Shown one piece after another: positions 1 to 7,017 of a stretch of DNA of 9,221 nt. This stretch comes from an uncultured Bryobacteraceae bacterium (lineage in GTDB: Bacteria; Acidobacteriota; Terriglobia; Bryobacterales; Bryobacteraceae). Position 1 is the stretch's first letter; each line of letters begins with the position of its first letter. Below the pieces are notes generated by a model. It searched no databases. It was not told the DNA's origin and worked only from the letters and a program-made list of their open reading frames with translations. Location: positions 1-9,221 of the forward strand of contig CAKZVG010000196.1 in NCBI GenBank assembly GCA_937921835.1. The letters are read 5' to 3'. Position numbers and translations under genes: made by a program.

Positions 1-1488
1 ATCGACGGCAGGCTGGCCGGCGCGGTGGCCATGGCATTCCCGTTCTCGAAGGAGCCGATCGCCGGCATCCGTCCGATCGAGGAAATGGTGCGCCCCGCCG
101 CTCCCGCCGCACGATTGTCCCCGCGCGCCTCCATCACTCCCTGGAGTTCCGATCTCACGCAGGGATTCCCGGAGACGGGCGCAGCCGCCTCGAGGCTGGC
201 GGAAATCGCCACCCCGGTGTGGTTCAGCGGGTTTACTTCCGCCGCGATCGAGCATTTCGCGCCGCGCTTGCGCGCCCTCGGTCTCGAACCGCGGCAGGGC
301 GTCGCCAGCGGCTCGGGCACGCCCCGGGCGCCCGGCGCGAAGCCGCCCGCGCTCGAACCCGGCTCCATGATCAGCGTGCAGTTGATGACCGGCGACATGG
401 CGGTCGGCGCCGACGGCACCGTCACTCACATCGACGGCCGGCGCATCTTCGGCTTCGGGCACCGCTTTCTCGCCATCGGCGAAACGGAATTGCCGTTTGC
501 GCGCGCCGAGGTGCTCACCCTGCTGCCGTCGCTTTCGACGTCGTTCAAGATTTCCGCCGCGCGGGAACTTCTGGGAGTGATCACCGAGGACCGCAATACC
601 GCCATCGCCGGCGAACTGGGACGCGCCGCCCGGCTCGTTCCCCTCACCATCTCCGTGCGCGGCGGCGCGGCGGGCGCGCCGTCGTCCTACCGCATGGAGA
701 TGGTGAACGACCGTTTCCTCACGCCGCTGCTTTTGCAAGTGGCCACCTTCTCCGCCATCGACGCCACCGAGCGCGTGGTGGGCGCGGCCACCTTCGCCCT
801 GCGCGGGCGGATCGAGTTCGAGGGCGGCGCGCCGCCGGTCCGGCTCGACAACCTGTATTCGGGCGAAGCCAACGTCCCGGCGCAGGCGTCGCTCGGAGCC
901 GCCGTGCCGCTGGCCTACGCCATGCAGAGCGGTTTCGACGCGCTCAGACTGAAAAGCATCGCCCTTGAGATCGATTCCTTCGCCGGCCGCAAGCAGATGG
1001 AGATCGACCAGGTATGGACCCCGCGCCGCGAAGTCCGCCCGGGCGAGAAGACCGAATTGCGAATCACCCTGCTCGGCGAGCGGGGCGCCGAGCTCACGCG
1101 CAAGCTGGAATGGACGGTGCCCGCCGGCTTGCCGCCCGGCCCGGTTTATTTCACCGTCGCCGACGGCCTCTCGACCAACATCGCCGAGTACCGCCACTTG
1201 CTGAGTTCCCCGCCCAAGTCCGCGGCGCAGGTCGTCGCGCTGCTGAACGAGCTGCGCGGCAATGCCAAAGCTTACGTTCGCGTGTGGCGCGCCGATCCCT
1301 CCTTCCTGGCCGGCGGCGAGGACCTTCCGGCGCCGCCGCCCTCGGTGGCCATGGTGTTGGGGCGCGCGCAGGCGGGTGCGGGCGGGCAGGCGCCGGGGCG
1401 CGGCTCCAAGCTGGCTGAATTCGAAATCGCGGGTGACGGCGCCGTGATCTCCGGCTCCCGGACCATCCAGGTCGAAGTGAAGGACTGA
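1..1488 (+). CDS. SpoIVB-type S55 peptidase domain protein, 5'-truncated
   Basis: The frame is open from the first base, so the real start lies upstream; 495 residues are visible. The opening residues, IDGRLAGAVAMAFPFSKEPI then AGIRPIEEM, match what follows the GMSGSP catalytic-serine motif in S55 (SpoIVB-family) proteins, so the nucleophile should sit only a few residues before the window. GTG at 25 and ATG at 31 fall inside this conserved block and are not credible starts. A second family-like block follows: GTVTHIDGRRIFGFGHRFL, with His at window residue 154, resembles the Gly-His motif of SpoIVB. After that come beta-rich sequence with no membrane segment and an Ala/Gly/Pro-rich stretch near residues 440-470. 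The family includes the Bacillus sporulation protease SpoIVB; here a role in envelope or secreted-protein processing is inferred, and the substrate is unknown. The next gene starts one base after the stop, suggesting an operon and perhaps a shared function. Family assignment is fairly sure; proteolytic activity cannot be judged without the upstream part. Confidence 0.8.
   Translation: MDGRLAGAVAMAFPFSKEPIAGIRPIEEMVRPAAPAARLSPRASITPWSSDLTQGFPETGAAASRLAEIATPVWFSGFTSAAIEHFAPRLRALGLEPRQGVASGSGTPRAPGAKPPALEPGSMISVQLMTGDMAVGADGTVTHIDGRRIFGFGHRFLAIGETELPFARAEVLTLLPSLSTSFKISAARELLGVITEDRNTAIAGELGRAARLVPLTISVRGGAAGAPSSYRMEMVNDRFLTPLLLQVATFSAIDATERVVGAATFALRGRIEFEGGAPPVRLDNLYSGEANVPAQASLGAAVPLAYAMQSGFDALRLKSIALEIDSFAGRKQMEIDQVWTPRREVRPGEKTELRITLLGERGAELTRKLEWTVPAGLPPGPVYFTVADGLSTNIAEYRHLLSSPPKSAAQVVALLNELRGNAKAYVRVWRADPSFLAGGEDLPAPPPSVAMVLGRAQAGAGGQAPGRGSKLAEFEIAGDGAVISGSRTIQVEVKD
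1480..1484 (+). promoter_or_regulatory. Ribosome binding site of the propeller gene
   Basis: AAGGA lies inside the last codons of the S55 gene, five bases before the ATG at 1490. It supports that start and implies that ribosomes ending at the TGA (1486-1488) can restart on the next gene. Confidence 0.6.
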
Positions 1489-1489
1489 C

Positions 1490-3733
1490 ATGCAACGCGC
1501 CGCCTGTTTCCTGATTGCGGCGGCGGCTTTGAAGGCCGCCAGCACCATGTCCTGGGAGATGAACACCTACCAGGATTTCCTGAAGGGCCGCTTCGACGGC
1601 GTCTCGCTCAGCCGCGACGGCAGGCTCTCGATGGCGCCGCGCCTGGAGACCTTTTTCGCCTCCGAGCAGCCCGCCGTCTGGTGCCTGGCCGCCGCTCCCG
1701 AGGGCGCGGTGTATGCCGGAACGGGCCACCGCGGGCGGGTCTTCCGCATCGAGCGTACGGGCAAGAGCAGCCTGTTCTGGACCGCCGGGCAGCCCGAGGT
1801 GTTCGCTCTCGCGGTGGACGCGCGGGGGACCGTGTGGGCGGGATCCTCGCCCAACGGCAAGGTCTACCGAATCGAGAAGAACGGCCAGGCGAAGGAGTTC
1901 TTCGCGCCCGGGGAGAAGTACATCTGGGCGCTCGCCTGGGCGCCGGACGGCTCGCTGTTCGTGGGCACTGGCGACCAGGGCAAGGTCTTCCGCGTGGATT
2001 CGCGCGGCAGCGGCGAGGTGTACTACGAGACCGGCCAGGCGCACGTCACCGCGCTGGCCTTTGACGCCGCCGGCCGCCTGCTGGCGGGCACCGAACCGAA
2101 CGGCATTCTCTACCGCGTCCTGGCCAAGGACAAGGCCTTCGTGCTGCACGACGCCAACCTGCCCGAGATTCGCGCCATCGTCAGTGCTCCGGACGGTTCC
2201 ATTTATGCGGCGGCGCTGGGCGGAGGAGTGGCGGGCCGGCCGGGTGCGCCCGCCAGTCTCACCGGCGCTCCTCAATCCGGCATGGGAACGCCGGCGGTGT
2301 CCACCTCGATCACCGTCGAGGCGCAGGGGCCCGGCCTCGACGTGCAGCCCAAACCCGACGCCGCCAAGCCGCAGCCCCCAACCGCAGGGGCGCCGCTCAC
2401 CGCGCCGTATTCCCCGGTCATCGATCTCAGCGGCGTCGAGAAGTCGGCCGTCTACCGGATTCATCCCGACCACACCGTCGAGACGCTCTGGAGTTCGAAG
2501 GAGGAGAACGTCTACGACCTTCTGCTTTCGGGCGGCGAAATCCTGCTCGCCACCGACGGCCGCGGCCGCCTCTACCGCCTCTCGCCGGACCGCAAGCCGG
2601 CGCTCATCGCGCAAACCAACGAGGGCGAACCCATGCGGCTGCTGGAGACTCCGGGCGGCTTGCTGGCGGCGGGAGGCAGCGCGGGCAAGGTGTTCCGGCT
2701 GGCGGGCGAATCCGGCGCGGCGGGCGTCTATGAGGCGCCGGTGCACGACGCCTCTGCCGTGGCTCGCTGGGGGCGGCTGAACTGGCGCGCCGAAACTCCG
2801 GGCCGCTCACGCATCGCTTTCCGCACCCGCACCGGCAACTCCGCGCGCCCGGACCGCACCTGGAGCGACTGGTCCGAACCCATCCTCGACCCGGCCCAGG
2901 CCGCCGTCCGCAGCCCCAACGCGCGTTACATTCAGTGGAAGGCCGAATTCACCGGCGACGGCGCGGCGGTCCCATCGCTTGAAAGCGTCGCCATCGCCTA
3001 TCTGCCCCAGAATACGCCGCCGGCCGTGCGCAGCGTCCACGTGGCCACGATCTGGGGCGCCTCCCCGCAAGCCAAGACGCCCGCGCCGGCGCCGTCCTCC
3101 GGAGCGGCCTACAGCATCACGGTCACCGACACCGGCGACGCCGGGCCGGCCTCGGCGGGCACGCCGACCCAGGCGCTCACCCGCGCCGCCTCGCAGCAGA
3201 TTCAGGTGACCTGGCAGGCCGAGGACAGCGACGGCGACCGGCTGGTCTACACGCTTGAGTTTCGCGGCGAGGACGAGCGCGAGTGGAAGACGCTCAAAAA
3301 GGACCTCACCGAGAACTCATTCACCCTCGACGGCGACGCGCTCGCCGACGGCCGCTACTTTTTCCGCGTGACCGCCTCGGACCGCCTGGCGAACCCGCCC
3401 TCCACGGCGCGGGAAGCCGAACTGGTGAGCGCCCCGGTGCTCATCGACGGCACGCCGCCGGTGGTGACGCTCGGCGCGCCTCGCGCGGCGGGCGGCCGCC
3501 TGGAGATCGACGTCGAGGCGCGCGACGCCGCCTCCGCCATCCGCCGCGCCGAGTACTCCCTCAATGCCGGCCCCTGGGCGCCGCTCGAGCTGCTGGACGG
3601 CGTGGCCGACTCGCCGCACGAGCGCTTCCTGGTGCGCCTCGAGGGCCTGACGCCCGGCGAGCATCTCATCGTCGTCCGCGCCTACGACGCCTCCGGCAAC
3701 GCCGGTTTGGCCAAGGCCGTGTCCCGCCAGTAA
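1490..3733 (+). CDS. Secreted seven-blade beta-propeller protein with C-terminal Ig/FN3-like modules
   Basis: 747 residues. The N-terminus (MQRAACFLIAAAALKAAS) reads as a Sec signal peptide, so the protein is probably periplasmic or exported; no other membrane segment is seen. A repeat of the form hydrophobic-x-ALA-x-x-PDG-x-hydrophobic-x-AG-x-x-x-G-x-V-[FY]-R-[IV] begins near residues 63, 104, 145, 186, 227, 341 and 381, giving seven blades. Blade 5 starts at 227, breaks after about 246, and its VYRI strand resumes at 319; the intervening 72 residues are rich in Pro, Ala, Gly and Ser. After the propeller come a Trp-containing beta module (about 423-505), an FN3/cadherin-like module (about 571-652, with DSDGD) and a final Ig-like module (about 655-747, opening with IDGTPPVVTL). 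No catalytic motif is visible, so binding or scaffolding is the likely role. The start has an AAGGA site and sits one base after the S55 gene, implying co-expression. Fold is fairly sure; function is unknown. Confidence 0.8.
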   Translation: MQRAACFLIAAAALKAASTMSWEMNTYQDFLKGRFDGVSLSRDGRLSMAPRLETFFASEQPAVWCLAAAPEGAVYAGTGHRGRVFRIERTGKSSLFWTAGQPEVFALAVDARGTVWAGSSPNGKVYRIEKNGQAKEFFAPGEKYIWALAWAPDGSLFVGTGDQGKVFRVDSRGSGEVYYETGQAHVTALAFDAAGRLLAGTEPNGILYRVLAKDKAFVLHDANLPEIRAIVSAPDGSIYAAALGGGVAGRPGAPASLTGAPQSGMGTPAVSTSITVEAQGPGLDVQPKPDAAKPQPPTAGAPLTAPYSPVIDLSGVEKSAVYRIHPDHTVETLWSSKEENVYDLLLSGGEILLATDGRGRLYRLSPDRKPALIAQTNEGEPMRLLETPGGLLAAGGSAGKVFRLAGESGAAGVYEAPVHDASAVARWGRLNWRAETPGRSRIAFRTRTGNSARPDRTWSDWSEPILDPAQAAVRSPNARYIQWKAEFTGDGAAVPSLESVAIAYLPQNTPPAVRSVHVATIWGASPQAKTPAPAPSSGAAYSITVTDTGDAGPASAGTPTQALTRAASQQIQVTWQAEDSDGDRLVYTLEFRGEDEREWKTLKKDLTENSFTLDGDALADGRYFFRVTASDRLANPPSTAREAELVSAPVLIDGTPPVVTLGAPRAAGGRLEIDVEARDAASAIRRAEYSLNAGPWAPLELLDGVADSPHERFLVRLEGLTPGEHLIVVRAYDASGNAGLAKAVSRQ
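2228..2443 (+). other. Pro/Ala/Gly-rich insert splitting propeller blade 5
   Basis: These codons (residues 247-318) separate the IYAAALGGG strand of blade 5 from its expected partner strand VYRI. In the other blades this connection is only about four residues, such as TGDQGK or SPNGK. The insert is low in hydrophobic core residues and has Pro-rich runs such as PKPDAAKPQPP, consistent with a disordered exposed loop. Reading frame and base composition continue unchanged, so this looks like a native protein segment and not a DNA insertion. Confidence 0.6.
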
Positions 3734-3738
3734 CGCGC

Positions 3739-5535
3739 CTATCGCTGGTTCGCCTTGAGGATCTTCTTGCGCAGCCGGATGGAGCGCGGCGTCACTTCCA
3801 CCAGTTCATCCTCGCGGATGAACTCGATCGCCTGTTCCAGGTTCAGCAGCCGCGGCGGCACCAGCCGGATGGCTTCGTCGGCGGTGGAAGCGCGCATGTT
3901 GGTGAGCTTCTTCTCCTTGACGATGTTGACGTCCAGGTCCCTGGGGCGGGAGTTCTCGCCCACGATCATGCCTTCGTAGACCTCCGCCCCGGGGGCGACG
4001 AAAATCTCGCCCCGCTCTTGCAGGTTGAAGATCGCGTAGCCGGTGGCGCGTCCCGGACGGTCCGCCACCAGCGAGCCGGTGGGGCGCGCGGGAATGTCGC
4101 CCTGCCATTCGATGTAACCCTGGAAAAGCGAATTCATGATGGCCGTGCCCTTGGTGTCGGTCAGCATCTCGCTGCGCAGCCCGATCAGCCCGCGCGAGGG
4201 CACGTGAAACTCGCTGCGCACGCGCCCCGAGCCGTGGTTCACCATCTTCACCAGCCTGCCCTTGCGCAGCCCCATCTTCTGCATCACTTCGCCGACGTAT
4301 TGCTCCGGGCAATCGACGGTAAGCAACTCGAGCGGCTCCTCCAGCTTCCCGTTCACCTGCCGCGTCAGGATCTCCGGCTTGCCCACCGCCAGTTCATACC
4401 CTTCGCGCCGCATCATCTCGATGAGAATGGCGAGCTGCAATTCCCCGCGCCCCATCACCTTGAACGCGTCTGGTCCGCCCGCCTCTTCCACCCTGATCGA
4501 GACGTTGGTCAGCAGTTCCTTTTCCAGGCGCTCGCGGATGTGCCGGGAGGTGACGAACTGCCCTTCGGTCCCGGCGAACGGCGAGGTGTTCACCGTGAAA
4601 GTCATGGCGATGGTGGGCTCGTCGATGTGAATCCGCTCGAGCGGCCGCGGCGTCTCCGGGTGAGTGAGGGTGTCGCCGATGGTGATTCCCTCCACACCGG
4701 CGATGGCCAGCACGTCGCCCGGGCGCGCCACGGTCTCCTCCACCCGCTTCAGCCCCTCGAAGGTGTAAAGCCTGGTGATCCGCGTCACCTGAATCGAGCC
4801 GTCCGGCTTGGCGATGCCCACCTCGTCGCCGTGCCGCAAGGTTCCCGCGAACACGCGCCCGATGGCCAGCCGCCCCAGATAGTCGCTGTAGTCGAGATTC
4901 GCCACCAGGACTTGCAGCACGCCTTCGGGATCACCGGCCGGCGGCGGGATGCTAGCGAGCACAGCCTCGAAGAGCGGGCGCAGGTCGGAGGATTCGTCCT
5001 CCAGAGAGGTCTTGGCGATGCCCGCCTTGGCGTTCGCGTACACGATCGGAAAATCGAGCTGCTCCTCGGCCGCGTCGAGGTCGATGAACAGGTCGTAGAC
5101 CTCGTTCAAGACCTCCTGGATGCGGGCGTCCGGACGGTCGATCTTGTTGATGACCACGATCTGCGGCAGACGCGCCTCCAGCGCCTTCATGAGCACGTAG
5201 CGGGTCTGCGGCAGCGGCCCCTCGCTCGCGTCCACCAGCAGCATCACTCCGTCGACGATCTTGAGCGCGCGCTCCACCTCGCCGCCGAAATCGCTATGGC
5301 CGGGCGTGTCGACGATGTTGATCTTGACCCCGCGGTAACGGACGCCGGTGGTCTTGGCCAGGATCGTGATGCCGCGCTCGCGCTCGAGTTCGTTGGAGTC
5401 CATGACGCGTTCCCTCACGGTTTCGTTGTCGCGGAAGATGCCGCTTTGCTTGAGCATGGCGTCCACCAGCGTGGTCTTGCCGTGGTCCACGTGCGCAATG
5501 ATGGCGATGTTGCGGATCTGTTGGTTAAAAATCAC
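3739..5535 (-). CDS. typA: Ribosome-associated translational GTPase TypA/BipA
   Basis: 598 residues, close to the usual length of about 600. TypA is an EF-G-like GTPase that binds the ribosome and supports 50S assembly and growth under stress or cold; it acts in the cytoplasm. All GTPase signatures are visible: G1 AHVDHGKTT (residues 14-22), switch I RERGITI (52-58), G3 DTPGH (76-80), G4 NKID (130-133) and a G5-like YANAK. EF-Tu domain II-like and EF-G-like domains follow, then the TypA-specific C-terminal part with [19 protein letters not shown] and a Lys/Arg-rich tail. The reading frame stays open far upstream, but homology begins at [23 protein letters not shown] at 5535-5533 is preceded by GGAG four bases away, so I use that start. 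The gene is divergent from the sulfatase and convergent with the propeller gene, with five bases between stops and no terminator visible there. Identity is very sure. Confidence 0.97.
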   Translation of the reverse strand: MIFNQQIRNIAIIAHVDHGKTTLVDAMLKQSGIFRDNETVRERVMDSNELERERGITILAKTTGVRYRGVKINIVDTPGHSDFGGEVERALKIVDGVMLLVDASEGPLPQTRYVLMKALEARLPQIVVINKIDRPDARIQEVLNEVYDLFIDLDAAEEQLDFPIVYANAKAGIAKTSLEDESSDLRPLFEAVLASIPPPAGDPEGVLQVLVANLDYSDYLGRLAIGRVFAGTLRHGDEVGIAKPDGSIQVTRITRLYTFEGLKRVEETVARPGDVLAIAGVEGITIGDTLTHPETPRPLERIHIDEPTIAMTFTVNTSPFAGTEGQFVTSRHIRERLEKELLTNVSIRVEEAGGPDAFKVMGRGELQLAILIEMMRREGYELAVGKPEILTRQVNGKLEEPLELLTVDCPEQYVGEVMQKMGLRKGRLVKMVNHGSGRVRSEFHVPSRGLIGLRSEMLTDTKGTAIMNSLFQGYIEWQGDIPARPTGSLVADRPGRATGYAIFNLQERGEIFVAPGAEVYEGMIVGENSRPRDLDVNIVKEKKLTNMRASTADEAIRLVPPRLLNLEQAIEFIREDELVEVTPRSIRLRKKILKANQR

Positions 5536-5539
5536 GGAT

Positions 5540-5543
5540 CTCC
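5540..5543 (-). promoter_or_regulatory. Ribosome binding site of typA
   Basis: Read on the minus strand, GGAG is followed by four bases and then the GTG at 5535-5533. The spacing is short but workable. It decides the start in a frame that otherwise remains open for about 2 kb further upstream. Confidence 0.55.
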
Positions 5544-5571
5544 GGAATGAACGGGCGGGAAGCCTCTTCTG

Positions 5572-5580
5572 ATTATCCCA
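5572..5580 (-). promoter_or_regulatory. Candidate extended -10 promoter for typA
   Basis: On the minus strand these bases read TGGGATAAT: an extended TGn element joined to GATAAT, five of six matches to the sigma-70 -10 consensus. It is the only AT-rich hexamer of this kind in an otherwise GC-rich spacer. Transcription would start near 5565, leaving a leader of about 30 bases that contains the GGAG site. No good -35 hexamer sits 16-18 bases upstream, which extended -10 promoters can tolerate. Confidence 0.4.
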
Positions 5581-5601
5581 CGGCCGGACGGAACGCGCTC
5601 G

Positions 5602-5622
5602 CGGCCGGGGCGCCGCCGGCCG
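5602..5622. repeat. Perfect GC-rich inverted repeat in the divergent spacer
   Basis: CGGCCGG (5602-5608) and CCGGCCG (5616-5622) are exact reverse complements around a seven-base centre, GGCGCCG. A further direct copy of CGGCCGG lies at 5581-5587. The repeat ends 15 bases before the sulfatase ATG and lies upstream of the candidate typA promoter. It could be an operator, a hairpin in the sulfatase leader, or a chance product of high GC. No U-run follows on either strand, so it is not a typical intrinsic terminator. Confidence 0.35.
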
Positions 5623-5637
5623 GTCAATTCGGCTAGC

Positions 5638-6963
5638 ATGGGGGTTATGCAGAGGCGAACCTTTCTTGGCGGCGCGCTCGCTTGCGCTCCGCTTCCCGGA
5701 CAGACCTCCGCGCCTCCGCCCAACGTGGTCCTGATCATTTCCGACGACCAGGCCTGGGGCGATTACGGCTTCATGGGGCATCCCCACGTCCGCACCCCGC
5801 GGCTCGACGGACTGGCCCGCCAGAGCGCCGTCTTCACGCGCGGCTATTCTTCCACGCCGCTGTGCTGCCCATCGCTGGCGTCGATCATCACCGGGCTCCA
5901 TCCCCACCAGAACCGCATCACCTCGAACGACCCCCCACGCACCGGCGACGCCCCCTGGCCCCCCGAGCGGCTCGCCCTGCGGGCGCGCATGATCGAGAAC
6001 TATGAAAAGTCGCCCACCATCCCGCGGCTGCTCGCCCAACGTGGCTATCGCAGCTTCCAATCCGGCAAGTGGTGGGGCGGCAGCTTCGCCCGCGGCGGAT
6101 TCACCGCCGGCATGACGCACGGCGACCCGGCGCGCGGCGGGCGCCACGGCGACGAAGGCCTCAAGATCGGCCGCGCCACCATGCAGCCGGTTTACGACTT
6201 CATCGACGGCGCGGGCGGCAATCCGTTCTTTCTTTGGTTCGCTCCCATGATGCCTCACACGCCGCACAATCCCCCCGAACGCCTGTTGAAGCACTACCAG
6301 AGCCGTACCCCGTCGATTCACGTGGCGCGCTACTGGGCGATGTGCGAGTGGTGGGACGAGGTCTGCGGCCAGTTGCTCGACCACCTGGACGCCAAGGGCT
6401 TGGCCGCGAACACGCTGCTGCTCTATACCTGCGACAACGGCTGGATCCAGCAGCCCGGCGCTCCCGGCTTCGCGCCGCGCTCGAAGCGTTCCCAGTATGA
6501 CGGCGGGGTCCGCACGCCGCTGCTGGTGCGCTGGCCCGGGCGCGTCCGGCCCGCGCGCGACGAACGCACGCTGGTGAGCAACCTCGATCTGGCTCCCACC
6601 ATCCTGCGCGCCGCCGGACTCGGCCCAACCCCGGACATGCAGGGCCTGAATCTGCTCGACGCCGCCGCGCTCAAGCGCCGCGAGATCGTCTTCGGCGGCG
6701 TCTATACCCACGACGCGGTGGACATCGACCGTCCGGTCAGCAGCCTTCAGTATCTGTGGGCCGTCGAAGGCCCCTGGAAGCTCATCCTGCCGGGGCCGCA
6801 AGCCGAAGGCAAGCCCGAGGTGGAGTTGTTCAACGTGGTCCAAGACCCGCACGAGAACACCAATCTCTCCGCGCGGCGTCCCCGGGAGGTGGCGCGGATT
6901 CGGGAACGCATCGCGGCTTGGTGGCCGGAAGGCGCCGCCGCGCTCCGCATGCCCTCCGCCTGA
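5638..6963 (+). CDS. Tat-exported sulfatase-like alkaline-phosphatase-superfamily hydrolase
   Basis: 441 residues. The N-terminus contains [10 protein letters not shown], a twin-arginine type signal, so export is likely. ATG at 5647 (giving MQRRTFLGG) is an equally good start; neither has a clear Shine-Dalgarno site. The sulfatase fold is supported by the metal-binding ISDDQ (D36, D37), PHTPHNPP (206-213), the metal-site pair D266-N267 in YTCDNGW, and K283 in SKRSQYDGG. The expected formylglycine motif C-x-P-x-R reads C76-C77-P78-S79-L80, so the arginine needed for recognition by formylglycine-generating enzyme is a leucine. The lysine loop usually written GKWHLG is GKWWGG (K144, with W146 in place of His). 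The fold assignment is strong; cleavage of sulfate esters is therefore uncertain, and a related activity or an unconverted cysteine is possible. Substrate is unknown. No maturation enzyme or glycosidase is adjacent. A permease follows after 54 bp on the same strand. Confidence 0.88.
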   Translation: MGVMQRRTFLGGALACAPLPGQTSAPPPNVVLIISDDQAWGDYGFMGHPHVRTPRLDGLARQSAVFTRGYSSTPLCCPSLASIITGLHPHQNRITSNDPPRTGDAPWPPERLALRARMIENYEKSPTIPRLLAQRGYRSFQSGKWWGGSFARGGFTAGMTHGDPARGGRHGDEGLKIGRATMQPVYDFIDGAGGNPFFLWFAPMMPHTPHNPPERLLKHYQSRTPSIHVARYWAMCEWWDEVCGQLLDHLDAKGLAANTLLLYTCDNGWIQQPGAPGFAPRSKRSQYDGGVRTPLLVRWPGRVRPARDERTLVSNLDLAPTILRAAGLGPTPDMQGLNLLDAAALKRREIVFGGVYTHDAVDIDRPVSSLQYLWAVEGPWKLILPGPQAEGKPEVELFNVVQDPHENTNLSARRPREVARIRERIAAWWPEGAAALRMPSA

Positions 6964-6989
6964 CGCCATTCGGAAGCCGGGCGTAGAAT
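6960..6989 (+). promoter_or_regulatory. Candidate sigma-70 promoter before the permease gene
   Basis: CTGACG (6960-6965, four of six -35 matches) and TAGAAT (6984-6989, five of six -10 matches) are 18 bases apart. The -35 overlaps the sulfatase stop codon. Transcription would begin near 6996, about 22 bases before the permease ATG. This would let the permease be expressed separately from the sulfatase; the match is by eye only. Confidence 0.35.
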
Positions 6990-7017
6990 AGGGAGACGGT
7001 TTTTCCCGCCCGACTCT

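Noticed and set aside
1151..2746. Minus-strand open frame of 531 codons opposite the S55 and propeller genes
   Set aside because: Arg/Ala/Gly-rich shadow with no motif; both plus-strand genes are supported by homology patterns.
3283..5550. Plus-strand open frame of 755 codons opposite typA
   Set aside because: Its start lies inside the propeller gene in another frame and most of it is antisense to typA. The composition is Arg/His/Leu/Val-rich with no recognisable domain, as expected of an antisense shadow.
5681..5691. Lipobox at C16 of the sulfatase (ALAC)
   Set aside because: The -3 position is Ala where Leu is strongly preferred, and the twin-arginine signal explains the N-terminus adequately.
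6991..7007. GGGA...TCCC with a T-run (6991-7007) as a terminator after the sulfatase gene
   Set aside because: Only a four-base-pair stem with a nine-base loop, and the T-run is within the loop and not after the stem.
6964..7017. A c-di-AMP (ydaO-type) riboswitch before the KimA-like permease
   Set aside because: Only 54 bases separate the genes, far too short for that riboswitch, and no conserved structure is visible.
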